A stretch of 64,000 nt of DNA from Isoetes taiwanensis (GCA_021234155.1 JAJEKV010000030.1:13648079-13712078); one strand, 5' to 3'. Shown: positions 23,297 through 34,698, numbered from the stretch's first letter. Made by a program: numbers and translations. The notes: a model not told the origin generated them from the letters alone.

Positions 23297-23612
23297 AATC
23301 CCCCTTAAACCCCCTTTGGTTTGGGTGCATATTCACACGAGGGGTGACTCCGGGCAACGAGAGCTGTTGGATAGGCATATTCACCCCTTATTCCTTAATC
23401 TACACCGTACGTAAAGTTCCTCGTTTGTGGGGTATGCAAGTACAAAATTTGCTATACTGTATAACAAGATTCGTAAAATACTATAAGATTTCAAGCGGAA
23501 TACTATATGGTGTTGATTTTGTACGTGCAAAATACAATTATGAGGGCTCTCACCTACCTCGCCACCCAGGTGGTGAATATGCACCCAAACCAAAGGGGGT
23601 TTAAGGGGGATT
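23297..23612. mobile_element. MITE-like element with about 40 bp terminal inverted repeats
   Basis: The left end AATCCCCCTTAAACCCCC, then TTTGGTTTGGGTGCATATTC, is repeated in inverse at 23573-23612 almost perfectly. The element is about 316 bp and has no coding capacity. A target-site duplication is not clear; superfamily is therefore open. It lies in gene-poor sequence. Confidence 0.75.
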
Positions 23613-23639
23613 TTAATTTAAATGTGTTGGACCCAATGG

Positions 23640-23790
23640 TTGTGTTAATTAATGTCAATGGTAGTTATGTGTTGGTTGTTAATGTTAATGGTTGTTATGT
23701 GTTGGTTGTTATGTTGTTGGATGTTAATGGTTTGTGTTGCAAAAAAAAATTTTTGGCCCCTTCGGGGCCTTAAGGACATCCCCTCCCCCC
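23640..23790 (+). repeat. GTT-rich tandem repeat and GC hairpin
   Basis: 23660-23740 repeats GTTATGTGTTGGTTGTTAAT-like units with a period near 36 bp. It is followed by a GGCCCC/GGGGCC hairpin (23755-23770) and a C-run at 23783-23797. Confidence 0.6.
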
Positions 23791-23797
23791 CCCCCGG

Positions 23798-24420
23798 TGT
23801 GACAAAAATTTTAGAATTCAAACCAGAAAAAAACTAGATTTCATTTGAGGCTTTCATCACCTGTAGCTTTTGAATTTCATCACAATAAAACAAATAGAAC
23901 ATAAGTAAAAGTTACCATAAAGATAGAGCGGATTGATCCCATTATTCTGAAAGTCATAAAGTTTGCAACACCCATACACAAACATTTTTCAACTGGAATT
24001 CAACAGCAGCCTTTGGCCTCCACGGATTCTTGTGGTGAGAAACCAAAGTGAAAAACTTTTCTGCTTGTTAGCATAAGGATCTAGAAGCCTTGAAATTTGC
24101 TTAATAACTGCCTCAAAATCTAAAAATGCATGGTAATTTTTTGCAACCTTCATTCGGAATGAGCCACAAAACAATATCCAATAGCGCAATCCTGTATTAA
24201 TCAGCTGGTAGGATGTGAAAGCCTACCAAACCCGGCCGAAAACTTGCTGTTTTAGCATAGATAACTTAACCAAACATATCCATATCACACACTATCAAAA
24301 AGATCTCAGAGAGAGCTTTCCAACGCAATAAAAATCATCTCAAACAGAGCTCTGGATCAAAAGTTATAATAAGAAATGTGTTGCCGGCGGGGAAACTGCA
24401 CTACATGCGCCCTTCAAGCC
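23798..24420. other. No recognised gene
   Basis: AT-rich sequence without motifs on either strand; the only open stretch (23989-24189, minus) has no similarity I recognise. Confidence 0.3.
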
Positions 24421-24435
24421 CTTCATGTGCCCATT

Positions 24436-24600
24436 ATGCATCACACACACAAAAAAGAGGGCTTTTGTTGTGAGCCATTGGTTGTTGACCATCATGCACC
24501 ACACGCATAAAAAGAGGGCTTTTGTTGTGAGCCATTGGTTGTTGACCATTATGCACCACACACAAAAAAAAGGGGCTTTTGTTGTGAGCCATTGGAAAAA
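24436..24600 (+). repeat. Tandem repeat, three copies of a 58 bp unit
   Basis: The block AGGGCTTTTGTTGTGAGCCA followed by TTGGTTGTTGACCAT occurs three times, at about 24458, 24517 and 24574, joined by CACACA/AAAAA-rich spacers. The third copy is interrupted by an A-run. On the minus strand the unit stays open, giving a repeated NNQWLTTKA peptide, which is a coincidence of the period. Confidence 0.8.
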
Positions 24601-24621
24601 AAAGGCTAAAATCAATGGCTC

Positions 24622-24760
24622 AGAAATGGTGCACTCTAGATGTATGCAGCATTAGTACATCCATTTGAATACATCACGAAACCATAGGAAAACCTTAGTG
24701 AAAAGCGTACAAAAACACAAAGAAAACCCCATGTTATTATGCTACATATGCTGACCTGGG
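24622..24760 (+). repeat. Dispersed repeat, copy 2 (see 13700-13845)
   Basis: Second copy of the non-coding repeat described at 13700-13845, in the same orientation, with small indels. Confidence 0.6.
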
Positions 24761-25142
24761 ATGCCGTGTGCTTGCATGTTATTTTGCATTGAGTAGATTA
24801 GAATAAATGAAATTGATCGAGTAGGTTAACTTAACTGGTGATTGTTGTCCATCCCTCCCATCTGATTGCATCCCTCCCATCTGGTACGATGGCAAAAACG
24901 AGTTTGGAAGGACGACTTTGGGGCTTACGGTCAGTTGCTTGTTATTCTTCTTAGATTTTAGATAGATTTGCTATGTCATTAGTTTTCTGCAAATTTCGCA
25001 GCGTATATAGTGGACGATGTTGAATCTAAAATCTGATGCTACTATCATGCGCAATTTATAGATGACCAGGTAAGTTTTGCATCAGGTTGCAGAGTAGCAA
25101 CTTTTGGTAAATATAAAGAATGTCACTAATTTACCATTTGGC

Positions 25143-26698
25143 ATAGGGATCACAGGGGTTATCGTTTCTCTCATCCTTGGCAACAGAAGGTAAGCCTGTC
25201 CTTTGTACTTATGTGGCCAATATGCTGTAACAATGTGTAAATTCCATGTTTTCTTTTCCCAAATGCAGCTGCTATGAAAGTAGTAGACTTTCACTTGGAC
25301 TTGCGTAGATCCATTGAAGATCAAGTGAAGGTAACATCAATGCTCTATTTTCGTAATTAGACAAGAGTAACTAAGGTGTAATAAATATCTGGATTGCATT
25401 AGGGTTTTGCACCTCCTACCTCAGACAAACTTTTATCAACTTTGGCACCTCAAGAACAGCACGTCTACACGCTTGTGTTAGATCTTGATAAAACACTGGT
25501 CTACTCAGACTGGAAGGTGTGGCAACAAAGTTTACAGCCAAATTCTCGTTTTCGATCTTATATCTTATTCATGTTATTTTTCCCTGCAACAAGACAGGGG
25601 ATGGGGCACATTTAAAAGACCTGGCGTGGATGCTTTTCTTGAGAATGGCACATTTTTACGAGATTGTTGTGTACTGTGATCAGATGAGCTTTGTAAGCAA
25701 TTTTATTCTCAATGGAAAACTGAATGAATAATTTTATGTATTCAGCAATTGATTTATAAATTATTTGTGCTAGTATGCATGGCTGGGAATTATCCTTTTT
25801 AGCTACGTTTTTTTGAAGAAGCTATGCTCTTCTTACAGTATATGGACCCAATTTTGGGACGATTGAACCAGAAAGGCTGCACTAGATACAGGCTTGCAAG
25901 AGATGCTACACAATATATTAATGGCAAGCACGTTCGGGTAATTTTCTAGTTTCAGCAAAGCATAAGGTGCAATTTATGCGTTCCTACTTATTTATTCTGA
26001 AATCCATTTTCTCCACGATGTATCCAAGCTAAACAGTGATCCAGCAAAGGTGATGTATATTCATTAGGGTTTTTTTGAGATTAAAAAAGGGCCTTCAAAA
26101 CATGCCAACTAAGCCAAATGAAGATAAATGAACTACCAATCAGAAATCAGAGCCTGACGGGTCCAGTCAGCAAAACTGTTATAATTAACTCACTGGATCA
26201 CATTTTCTAGCATAACTATTGGTAGAAAAGTCCAAATGAGCTCTTGTTTAGTGCAATAGATAGATCTCGTTGAGATCTTTCCAACCTTAGGTGCTTTGCA
26301 CATATTTTAACCACTTATGATTGTCAAAACTCCAAAAAATATGGCGTTTACCATTTTTTACTATCCTACGGGGCTAAAAGATATGCAAACCATCCAAGGT
26401 TGGAAAGATCTCAATGAGATCTATCTATTGCACTAAACATGAGCTCATTTGGACTTTTCTATCAACACTTATGCTAGAAAATGTGATCCAGTGAGTTAGT
26501 TATAACTGTTTTGCTGACTGGATTACCAGTTCTGTTTTCTGATTGGTAGTTCATATAGCTTAGTCAGCAGTTCTTAGAAGGCCCTTTTATGATCTCAAAA
26601 AATCCCTAATGAGTGGATATGCATTGGAATCTTGTCTGCAACCTGAAAATGCAGTTCCAATTACATAGAAGCTGGAGTTATATGACACTGCCCTTCTC
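25143..26698 (+). pseudogene. TIM50: TIM50 relic (mitochondrial inner-membrane translocase subunit), spliced
   Basis: Consecutive exons match plant TIM50, the presequence receptor of the TIM23 complex with an inactive HAD-phosphatase fold. 25143-25189 (GVIVSLILGN, possibly membrane segment), 25269-25330 (MKVVDFHLDLRRSIEDQVK), 25403-25516 (ending LVLDLDKTLVYSDWK, the HAD DxDx[TV] motif), about 25589-25692 (TFKRPGVDAFLE then HFYEIVVYCDQMSF), 25839-25937 (MDPILGRLNQKGCTRYRLAR and NGKHVR) and 26026-26061 resuming at 26612 (SKLNSDPAK, ESCLQPENAVPI, KLELYDTALL). It is dead: a frameshift in the fourth exon, a decayed acceptor before 26026 (CAC for CAG), a TAG stop at 26666-26668, and a 550 bp element inserted inside the last exon. 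The retained introns show it is a copied or abandoned gene, not a retrocopy. Confidence 0.88.
26062..26611. mobile_element. Foldback/MITE element, 550 bp, inside TIM50 exon
   Basis: The element starts CATTAGGGTTTTTTTGAGAT and ends ATCTCAAAAAATCCCTAATG; inverted arms of about 230-240 bp on each side enclose a roughly 75 bp centre. Removing 26062-26611 joins the TIM50 codons exactly (ATT at 26059-26061 to AGT at 26612-26614), so the boundaries are precise. No target-site duplication is visible at this boundary. Long arms without coding content suggest a Mutator-type MITE or foldback element. Confidence 0.85.
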
Positions 26699-27287
26699 AG
26701 ATGCGTACAGGTATGGACAAAGAAGGATCACAATGCACTAAAACTGTACCTAGATGCTACTTTCCTTCGTAAGCTCTGGGATGCAGATGCTCTGACGCAC
26801 GTTAAGCTGGCACACTATCAGCAGCAAGTCAATTCTAGGCTCACGAGAGGCCCACACCAGTACTTGTACACCCATTTGCCCATGAAGAAGCGCAGACGTA
26901 TAGCTTCCGCATGGATGCACATCGTCTTCGCATTGAGACAGGGTGTTGGACTCGGAAAGCACGGTATCCGAGCGCGGTATGTTCGGTTACTAGTGACTAG
27001 CCACTCGTTGCATGAGTTATTGAATACGGCGTCCGTGGGCTTGTTGGGGTCATACCTCCAGAAGGTTATGGATGCATGGACTCATTTGTGTCCTTCGGGA
27101 CAGTATTGAACTGTCCTATCCAATTGTACAGTGTACCAGCATACTTATTACTGCTAAGGTTTTTCCCTCAAAAACCCTTCGGGGCGGGGGTTTTTTAATC
27201 CTGACAGTAATACGCTTGCTGCTCTCTTTTTGTCCCATAGGCCAATTGGTCTCCGTGGACGATAAAGAATCTATTCTATTCTATTCT
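26699..27287 (+). pseudogene. LINE (non-LTR retrotransposon) 3' end
   Basis: One plus-strand frame reads FRMDAHRLRIETGCWTR at about 26906-26956, like the conserved segment after the RT domain of plant L1-type elements, and the frame recovers as DSFVSFGTVLNCPIQLYS (27081-27134). The segment ends in a run of TTCTA pentamers (27267-27287), a LINE-like tail. The 3' 100 bp (27186-27287) also begins the later repeat units at 29133 and 35111. The LINE call rests on these short motifs plus the tail. Confidence 0.5.
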
Positions 27288-29132
27288 TGATCTTATTCTG
27301 TTTTTTGGAGGTCGGCACTTATGTGGTTTTCTCGAGAAGTGTTTAGAGTGTGTTAAGAGTCTATTCATTAGAATACTTTTACAAATTTTAAGTAAATATA
27401 ACATATGAAAGCACTCCTCACACTCTAATTATAGGCACTTGACTTTGAATAAAAGACTGCATTATCCTAACATTTAAAAGGAACGCATATTCGATAACAA
27501 AGATGAAAAAACAATTCATTTGGCTAATCCCGGGGGATTCACCTCTATTATAGGTATATATGCCATGTGCATTCCTTAGGTTGCCAAAAAACCCATTGTA
27601 TACGACAGTTCCATATGAAAAACCCTTTGTATACGACTACATTATTTGTAAAAGAATGCATAATTACTTGCCCAAAACACTTTTAGTTGACAACCCCTTC
27701 CATATATATACGATATCTCTATTATTTTATACATATACAAGTGGTTCTACTATGAGAGACTGCACAAATTCGACCGGAAGCCAATGCAGAGTCATTCAAT
27801 GAAGATTCTATAAGCATTCCCCTAGATTCTTTATGATTCTATGAGAATTTCCCTAGATTCTCAAAGATTTTATGAAGATTCCCTTAGATCTCCTATGTTC
27901 ACAGATTTTTTTTAGATTCTCCTAGATTTTCAAAGATTATGCCAAGATTCCTCAAGATTCTATGTAGATTCTCCTAGATTCTACAAAGATTTCCCTAGAT
28001 TCTCCAAGATTCTATCAAGATTCTTAAAGATTTTATGAATATTCCCTTAATTCCCCTAGGTTCCCAAAGATTCTCTTGATATTCGTCTAGATTCCCAAAG
28101 ATTATCTTAAGACTCCTCTAGATTCCCCAAGATTTTATGTAGTTCTATTGAATTCTCCAAGATTTGATGAAGATTCTCCTAGATTCCTTTAGATTATAGG
28201 AAAATTCTCCATGATTCTCCAAGATTCTATCATGATTTCAATACATTCTCAAAACTTTTAGAAAGATTCCCTTAGATTCCCAAAGATTTTATTTAGATTC
28301 CTCTAGATTCTCCAAGATCTTATGAAGATTCCCTTAGACTTTACATGATTCCATCAAGATTCCTCTAGATTCTTAAAGATTCTATAAAGATTCCCTTGGA
28401 TTCCCTTAATTTCTCAAAGATTCTCTCGCGATTCCTATAAATTCCCTTTGATTTTTCAAAGATTCTCTTGAGATTCCCATAGATTCTATAAAGATTCCTC
28501 TAGATTCTCCAAGATTGCATCAAGATTCCTCTAGATTCTCCACGTATTTATGAAGATTCCTTTAGATTCCCTGAGATTCCTATGGATTCCCTTTAGATTC
28601 CCTAAGATTCTCTTGGAATTCCTCTAGATTCTCTAAGATCTCCTCGGACGATTCCCCATTCCTATAGATTACCATGAATTCCGTAAAAAATTCTAAGATT
28701 CCAAAAGATTCTTAGTGTTCGATCACGCTGGTCGCAAATCAAGCATTTAAATAGTGCCAAAGCATACTCATTGGAAAGCTCTCGATGAGAGGAATCCAAT
28801 GGCGTGGGTCCCACCTTCATCCGACCCCCCCACAGCAAGCTACGTGCCTCTGAAGGCGATTAAACAAACGGAAGCTTCTTAGAAAGTCTAATCATAAATG
28901 TTTTGCCACCTCATTACCTTTTTATTAATGAGGGTGCCACCTCACCTCCTTTAAAAAAAAAAAACAATTTAATAGTAAAAAGTTAATGGCTAGGATTTAT
29001 GCTCACCTTTTTATCTAACGGCTAAGATCTGCTACACCAAATCTACTTTAAGGGACCTTCATTGCACCTTCCTTACAAAAAATCAAGGGCTAGGATTTAT
29101 CCTTCCCTTTTGATCCAACGGTCTAGGGATGT
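27186..29132 (+). repeat. Higher-order repeat unit 1 (blocks A-B-C)
   Basis: Block A (27186-27799) opens with the LINE tail and continues with a shared non-coding segment. Block B (27800-28713) is the AGATTC minisatellite. Block C (28714-29132) starts GTGTTCGATCACGCTGG and carries two copies of GGCTAGGATTTAT...GATC[TC]AACGG. The same A-B-C order recurs in the following units with near identity. Block A here lacks about 20 bp (TTTTCTATGAAAACAATG) present in units 2 and 3. Confidence 0.85.
27800..28713 (+). repeat. AGATTC minisatellite array B1
   Basis: About 910 bp of degenerate tandem motifs of 14-15 bp that alternate in pairs: roughly AAGATTCCTCTAGATTCTCC and AAGATTCTAT. The array is strongly strand-asymmetric. 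B1, B2 (33797-34698) and B3 (35743-36652) agree monomer by monomer, so the array was copied as a block after its internal degeneration. Confidence 0.9.
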
Positions 29133-29996
29133 GGGGGTTTTTTAATCCTGACAGTAATACGCTTGCTGCTCTCTTTTTGTCCCATAGGCCAATTGGTCTC
29201 CGTGGACGATAAAGAATCTATTCTATTCTATTCTTGATCTTATTCCGTTTTTTGGAGGTCGGCACTTATGTGGTTTTCTCGAGAAGTGTTTAGAGTGTTT
29301 TTTCTATGAAAACAATGTTAAGAGTCTATTCATTAGAATACTTTTACAAATTTTAAGTAAATATAACATATGAAAGCACTCCTCACACTCTACTTGACTT
29401 TGAATAAAAGGCTGCATTATCCTAGCATTTAAAACGAACGCATATTCGATAACAAAGATGAAAAAACAATTCATTTGACTAATCCCGGGGGATTCACCTG
29501 GTATATATGCCATGTGCATTCCTTAGGTTGCCAAAAAACCCGTTCCATATGAAAAACCCTTTGTATACGACTACATTATTTGTAAAAGAATGCAGCCCAT
29601 ATCATATAATTACTTGCCCAAAACACTTTTAGTTGACAACCCCTTCCATATATATACGATATCTCTATTATTTTATACATATACAAGAATTTAGCGCTGG
29701 CGGAGCCAGCGCCCTATGCACATTTCGCTGTTGATAGTTATCTTTGAGACGTCAATATTTATCTACCATAAAATTTTGGTTCGGAGAGGTTCATGGTGGT
29801 TTTGTGGTGGTTCCATAACATGCTAGGTGTTATGGCCATTCGGCATAATAAATTAGGTGTTTATGCTACTTTTCAATTTTTATTGTGGGTAATCACTTCA
29901 GCCAATGGTTGAGATCTAAATTCAGCTATAAAACTTGGTGGCCTGGTTGTTAAGGAACCATAAATAATTCTGAAAAGATAGAATTCTAAAAAGAGA

Positions 29997-30022
29997 TTGC
30001 ATCAAATTGCAATTTGATGCAA
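29997..30022. repeat. Perfect 26 bp palindrome
   Basis: TTGCATCAAATTG is followed directly by its exact reverse complement CAATTTGATGCAA. It lies in AT-rich non-coding sequence near the left end of the insertion. It could be a cruciform or binding site; nothing near it says which. Confidence 0.8.
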
Positions 30023-30691
30023 TTTGAAGTGAGGGTTTGATACTCCATCTAAATAATGTAGGAGATGGTTGCCTTCAAAAGCTACATATTGCCTCCAACT
30101 AACTGCATAGAGTACATGTGCTTACACAGCTAGCACTAAAAATTTTGAACAAAATTGTTGTTCCCAAACTGCAGATCGAGCCAACAACAAAGTGTTCAAC
30201 TATCCCACATTTCTCCGATTGAGACTCTTAGGCCAACTCACTTTGAAATACGATTCCATTAACTTCAAGAAAGATTGCATTAACTTCAATAAATAAAGTA
30301 TCTGTAGTTTCACAACTGCAAAATCATGACTACTACTACTAACCAGAGTGACAATTTTAGTGAAAATCCATTGTCAACTGTCGGACATTAGTAGGGTCCA
30401 ACCCACAAGTTTAATTCGTAGTGCATGTGATATTTTGGTTGGTACTAAATATGTTTAATTTGTATGTAGAAATATGTAAACCAAATAGAACACCTACTCA
30501 AGGGTAATTGTAAAACAAACCACTATGATTAATCGTCTCTTCACATCACAACAAACATGAACAACTGCAGGACTTGGACCCCCAAAATCAAGGATTATTT
30601 GGCTACATTTATAAATGAGCAGATTAACAAATTTGGAGTCCAACTTGACTATTATGTAGGAATGTAAAAGGACATTGCTTGTGATCTTTGG

Positions 30692-32045
30692 TTGTTATCG
30701 GTTTACCCATGTAAAAAGTTGTCCCGCTCAAGAAAATATGTGCTTATTGTGTTCTGCCCTGCAAAGGGCTTCCATATGCATTGCTATGGTGCAGAAGCTT
30801 TTTATCTTGGCAAGAACTACATGAGGGTTGCTCATTATTGCAGTCGTAACTATGAGACTAGATTTCTTCAATTCTCGATGTCAGGAATTGAAGTGTCATT
30901 TATTTTGATCTTAATATATTCTTAATGCAGGAGTGGGAGACCCTCATGAAGAGCAATATTGTTTAGATGTGCACCGTATTCGTCAATTGACAATCTAATT
31001 CATGGCATCGGTTTTTAGTATTAGGTTTATGTAATTTTAATGTGCTAATGTGATCTATGCTTAGCATTCAAAAAGTATTAGATGGTGCATGAACCATTAA
31101 CACCAAAGCCATTGTTCGATGACTGTTTAGGTGGAATACACGCTCTGCCCTGTAGAATCGAAGGGAAGCTACTAGATGGTGAAATTAACAATGGAGAAGT
31201 TTAAACTTCAAAAAAAATGCTTTTCAATTATTTCTTAAATTCAAAATATTCTACCCTGTCAACTTGCACATGAAATAAGAGAATTATTCATTTTCGTGCC
31301 TAGTTTGTATTGGCAGAGTACCCATCAGGTTCACTTCACACTTTTATGTTTTAGAAATGTGCCTCTCTGAACCTAGCGGAATAGGCAGTGAAAGCTGCTT
31401 TGTTACTAGCGGGCCACAAATGCATCCACAAAAGCAAATTAATAGAATTCCGGAAAAAAAAAAAAAACGACCGCAAAACAGGGAATATGCAAAAATTTAT
31501 GTTAAAAATGCTGAATTTTCATGTCACTGGGTTTGTAGATGCCAGCGGGTACCCAAAACAATATTTTGAAAACTTAAAGGTAGTTACATTTGGATTAATA
31601 GCTAGAAACAAAGGGTATTCACATCTTAAAAAATTCAAAGGAGTAGAGGGTCCGGCGGTAATGACTGCCTCATACAACTGGCTCGCCGGCAACAGGGTCT
31701 TTTTAAAGTTTGAAGAAATGCCGCTTTTTGTTGGCATGGTTTTAGTTACCAGTACTTACTCTGCCATAGATTCTGTAGTGCATCCATTTTGCTATATTTC
31801 ATGTACGCGATCATCGGGCTTCTATGTGGTGTTCATCATAGATATTTATTTGTCAAATTACAGATAGACGGAAGGATCCTGAAGGCCAAGCAGTGGGATC
31901 ATGTGATACTGCTCCCAAGGATGCTATGTAAGATCCTTAAGCCCCAATTCAAGCAAGCAAATGAGTATCAGCAGGCTCTGCAGAGACATTTTTTCAGAAA
32001 CTCAGGAACTCTTCAGCTTCACAATAGCCAATCTGGTACAGAACC
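30692..32045 (+). pseudogene. Unrecognised exon-like segments
   Basis: Three coding-looking stretches: 30692-30925 (KLSRSRKYVLIVFCPAKGFH), about 31520-31720 (HVTGFVDASGYPKQYFENLK, VVTFGLIARNKGYSHLKKF) and 31863-32033 after TTACAG (ILKAKQWDHVILLPRMLCKI). They precede the Harbinger transposase exon on the same strand, so they could be its 5' exons or another captured gene. I recognise none of them. Confidence 0.35.
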
Positions 32046-32142
32046 ATGAAAGTTATTACTGCATATTTAAACCTTTGCATAGTTTAAACTGCATATTTTC
32101 CACATTCACTTTAAGATTTACTTGAACTCTCTGTTTTGTGTA

Positions 32143-32546
32143 GAGTATTTTCTGGTAAGGCCCAACATTTATGTATTAGGGAGACTGTGAAAGCCATAAA
32201 TACCTGCTTGGGAAACTACTCAAGATGGCCAGCCGAGCCTGAAGTTTGCGATGTTATCAACGGTTTCTGCAATGGATATGGTTTTTCTAACTGTCAGGTG
32301 TAATAGGTTCAGCATATATACCTGTTCTGCCATCACCAACTGGAGCTTCTACTGACCATAATAGAAAGCCTGATCACGTTGTTTGTCTCCAACCTGTTTG
32401 TGATGCGTCTCTCAAAGTCTTGGATGCTTTTGCATGCTATACAGGATGTATGCAATTTGGCACTGAGATATTCCGAAAATCACCTTTGTATATGAAAGCT
32501 GAAAGTGGGGAAATTTTGGATGGGGACCATCATATACTTACTAAAT
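32143..32546 (+). pseudogene. PIF/Harbinger (HARBI1-like) transposase fragment
   Basis: After the acceptor TTGTGTAG the frame reads AQHLCIRETVKAINTCLG, YSRWPAEPEVCDVINGF and GFSNC; after a frame change near 32297 it continues GVIGSAYIPVLPPSPTG, HNRKPDHVVCLQPVCDASLK, VLDAFACYTG and EIFRKSPLY. This is the order of the DDE_Tnp_4 domain of HARBI1/PIF transposases (GAIDGSHIP, NRKGFHS-x-LQ, D-x-F-x-GYPGSVHDARVFRRSPLY). The two Asp positions are lost here (GVI-GSA for GAIDGSH; FGTE for HDAR), so it is catalytically dead. A stop follows at about 32546. Confidence 0.8.
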
Positions 32547-32704
32547 GACGGATATCCTAAGAAGAGAGCGGAACCCTGTATCCAGCAGAGAACACTCTTC
32601 CCTAATTTGCCTAGGCAGAATAGCTTTGTAATGACGGATATCCTAAGAAAAGAGCGGAACCCTTTATTCAGCAGAGAACACTCTTCCCTAATTTGCCTAG
32701 GCAA
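32544..32704 (+). repeat. Tandem duplication, 87 bp unit, two copies
   Basis: ATGACGGATATCCTAAGAA followed by GAGCGGAACCCT...AACACTCTTCCCTAATTTGCC occurs at 32544 and again at 32631. It lies right after the Harbinger relic. Confidence 0.85.
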
Positions 32705-33682
32705 CACATTTCCAATTTCTTTCCTTATCTTTAAAAAAGGAAACAGAAGCTATCGAATCTGTATAGAAGGGCAAAATTCACTAAGAAAAAACAAATCAGA
32801 CAAATTAAGACTTGGTGTCCTGCGGTTTTGCAAGGCTAGTCCTAAAAAAAAAAACGTTGCTCTGCCACCCCATCGCCTTTGAGGGAAGCTCACAAGAAAT
32901 CGAAAAAAAGAGAGTGAAGGCTACCGGATAAGATGCGGACTTCTTACTGGATGCAAGGCGCAGACCAGAGATAGCCAAACAAAAGGGGATAAGAACTAAC
33001 CTGTGGAACCTCCGTTTTAATATCGTGGTCGAGGGAATGAAGAGAAATTCCAAATGGTTTCGACCCTCCGTTCAGCATAAGCATCTGGATGATCTGGGAT
33101 ACAACATGGCATACCTGCGGGCGGATCTCTTCTCCCTTACTTACTTACTTACTTACTTGATGCCGAATGAGGATTCTTTGGGGAGTCTCCCGTCTCTTCA
33201 TGTATCGCTTCGCTATACTTTTTCTATCTTGACGTCTCTTGATTTAGAGTATAATGGTGGTACATGTCCTCTGAATATCACCGTTGTGGGCGGCGCGTTT
33301 TACCCAATTCAACTATAGGCCCGAGGGAGAGAGATGTGATGAAGCAAGACAGAACCTGGCATGGCATAATCAAAGGTCTGAAACCCAATCTGCAGACCCA
33401 GCAAACCATGGCTTCGTTCTCATTTTTCTTTGGCTTCTGCAAAAAGCCACGGCCTGTCCAGTTCTGGCTTGGCTAACTGGGTTCACGAGTCTGCAAATCT
33501 AACTCTAGCTGAAGCAATTTTGCCCTAAATCAATATGCACTGCCATAAACAACATAAACGAAAGCAAATGATGAAGCAGAAGAGAAAGGAGCACGATGGC
33601 TGTGGCGCCAGAGCTCGAAGCCAAGGGGAAATACGGGTATTCCCGGAAAAAAGAAAGACCCGGAAAAAGCATTCCAATATAC
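32705..33682. other. Non-coding, possibly organelle-derived
   Basis: 32880-33480 has a more even base composition and text such as TCATGTATCGCTTCGCTATA and a CTTA run (33138-33157) that looks like plant mitochondrial intergenic DNA. I see no mitochondrial gene, so a nuclear mitochondrial insertion is only a suggestion. Confidence 0.25.
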
Positions 33683-33796
33683 GTAGATAATTCCAAATTT
33701 TTTTTTTTTCTAGTAATCTTATATTTAGTTAGACAAGTGGTTCTACTATGAGGGACTGCACAAATTCGACCGGAAGCCAATGCAAAGTCATTCAAT

Positions 33797-34698
33797 GAAG
33801 ATTCTATAAGCATTCTCCTAGATTCTTTATGATTCTATGAGAATTTCCCTAGATTCTCAAAGATTTTATGAAGATTCCCTTAGATCTCCTATGTTCACAG
33901 ATTCTTTTTAGATTCTCCTAGATTTTCAAAGATTATGCCAAGATTCCTCAAGATTCTATGTAGATTCTCCTAGATTCTACAAAGATTTTCCTAGATTCTC
34001 CAAGATTCTATCAAGATTCTTAAAGATTTTATGAATATTCCCTTAATTCCCCTAGGTTCCCAAAGATTCTCTTGATATTCGTCTAGATTCCCAAAGATTA
34101 TCTTAAGACTCCTCTAGATTCCCCAAGGTTTTATGTAGTTCTATTGAATTCTCCAAGATTTGATGAAGATTCTCCTAGATTCCTTTAGAGTATAGGAAAA
34201 TTCTCCATGATTCTCCAAGATTCTATCATGATTTCAATAGATTCTCAAAACTTTTAGAAAGATTCCCTTAGATTTTATTAAAATTCCTCTAGATTCTCCA
34301 AGATCTTATGAAGATTCCCTTAGACTTTACATGATTCCATCAAGATTTCTCTAGATTCTTAAAGATTCTATAAAGATTTCCTTGGATTCCCTTAATTTCT
34401 CAAAGATTCTCTCGTGATTCCTATAAATTCCCTTTGATTTTTCAAAGATTCTCTTGAGATTCCCATAGATTCTATAAAGATTCCTCTAGATTCTCCAAGA
34501 TTGCATCAAGATTCCTCTAGATTCTCCACGTATTTATGAAGATTCCTTTAGATTCCCTGAGATTCCTATGGATTCCCTTTAGATTCTCTAAGATTCTCTT
34601 GGAATTCCTCTAGATTCTCTAAGATCTCTGACGATTCCCCAGATTCCTATAGATTACCATGAATTCCGTAAAATTCTAAGATTCCAAAAAGATTCTTA
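33797..34698 (+). repeat. AGATTC minisatellite array B2
   Basis: Same monomer order as B1 with scattered substitutions and one deletion of about 10 bp near 34270 relative to B1. Confidence 0.9.

Larger units (their letters stand above)
29688..33732. mobile_element. 4.05 kb insertion within repeat unit 2
   Basis: Comparison with unit 1 shows that 29688-33732 interrupts block A between ACAAG (29683-29687) and a second ACAAG (33733-33737), a candidate 5 bp target-site duplication. The insertion starts AATTTAGCGCTGGCGGAGCC, with a perfect hairpin GCGCTGGC/GCCAGCGC, and ends TCTTATATTTAGTTAG. No LTRs or long inverted ends are visible, so its class is unresolved. It holds a PIF/Harbinger transposase relic and unrecognised exon-like pieces. 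Confidence 0.7.

Noticed and set aside
24364-24615. Minus-strand open frame with repeated NNQWLTTKA peptide
   Set aside because: It is a product of the 58 bp tandem repeat whose copies happen to stay in frame; no start context or family.
27800-28713. AGATTC array as a possible CRISPR-like array
   Set aside because: Monomers are contiguous and degenerate with no spacers, and the genome is a plant nuclear one.
31388-31867. 159-codon open frame as a BRCT-like protein
   Set aside because: A few residues resemble a BRCT pattern, but the key Gly-Gly and Trp positions could not be placed.
32880-33500. Mitochondrial DNA insertion
   Set aside because: Text looks organelle-like but no mitochondrial gene or long match can be shown without a search; kept only as a low-confidence note.
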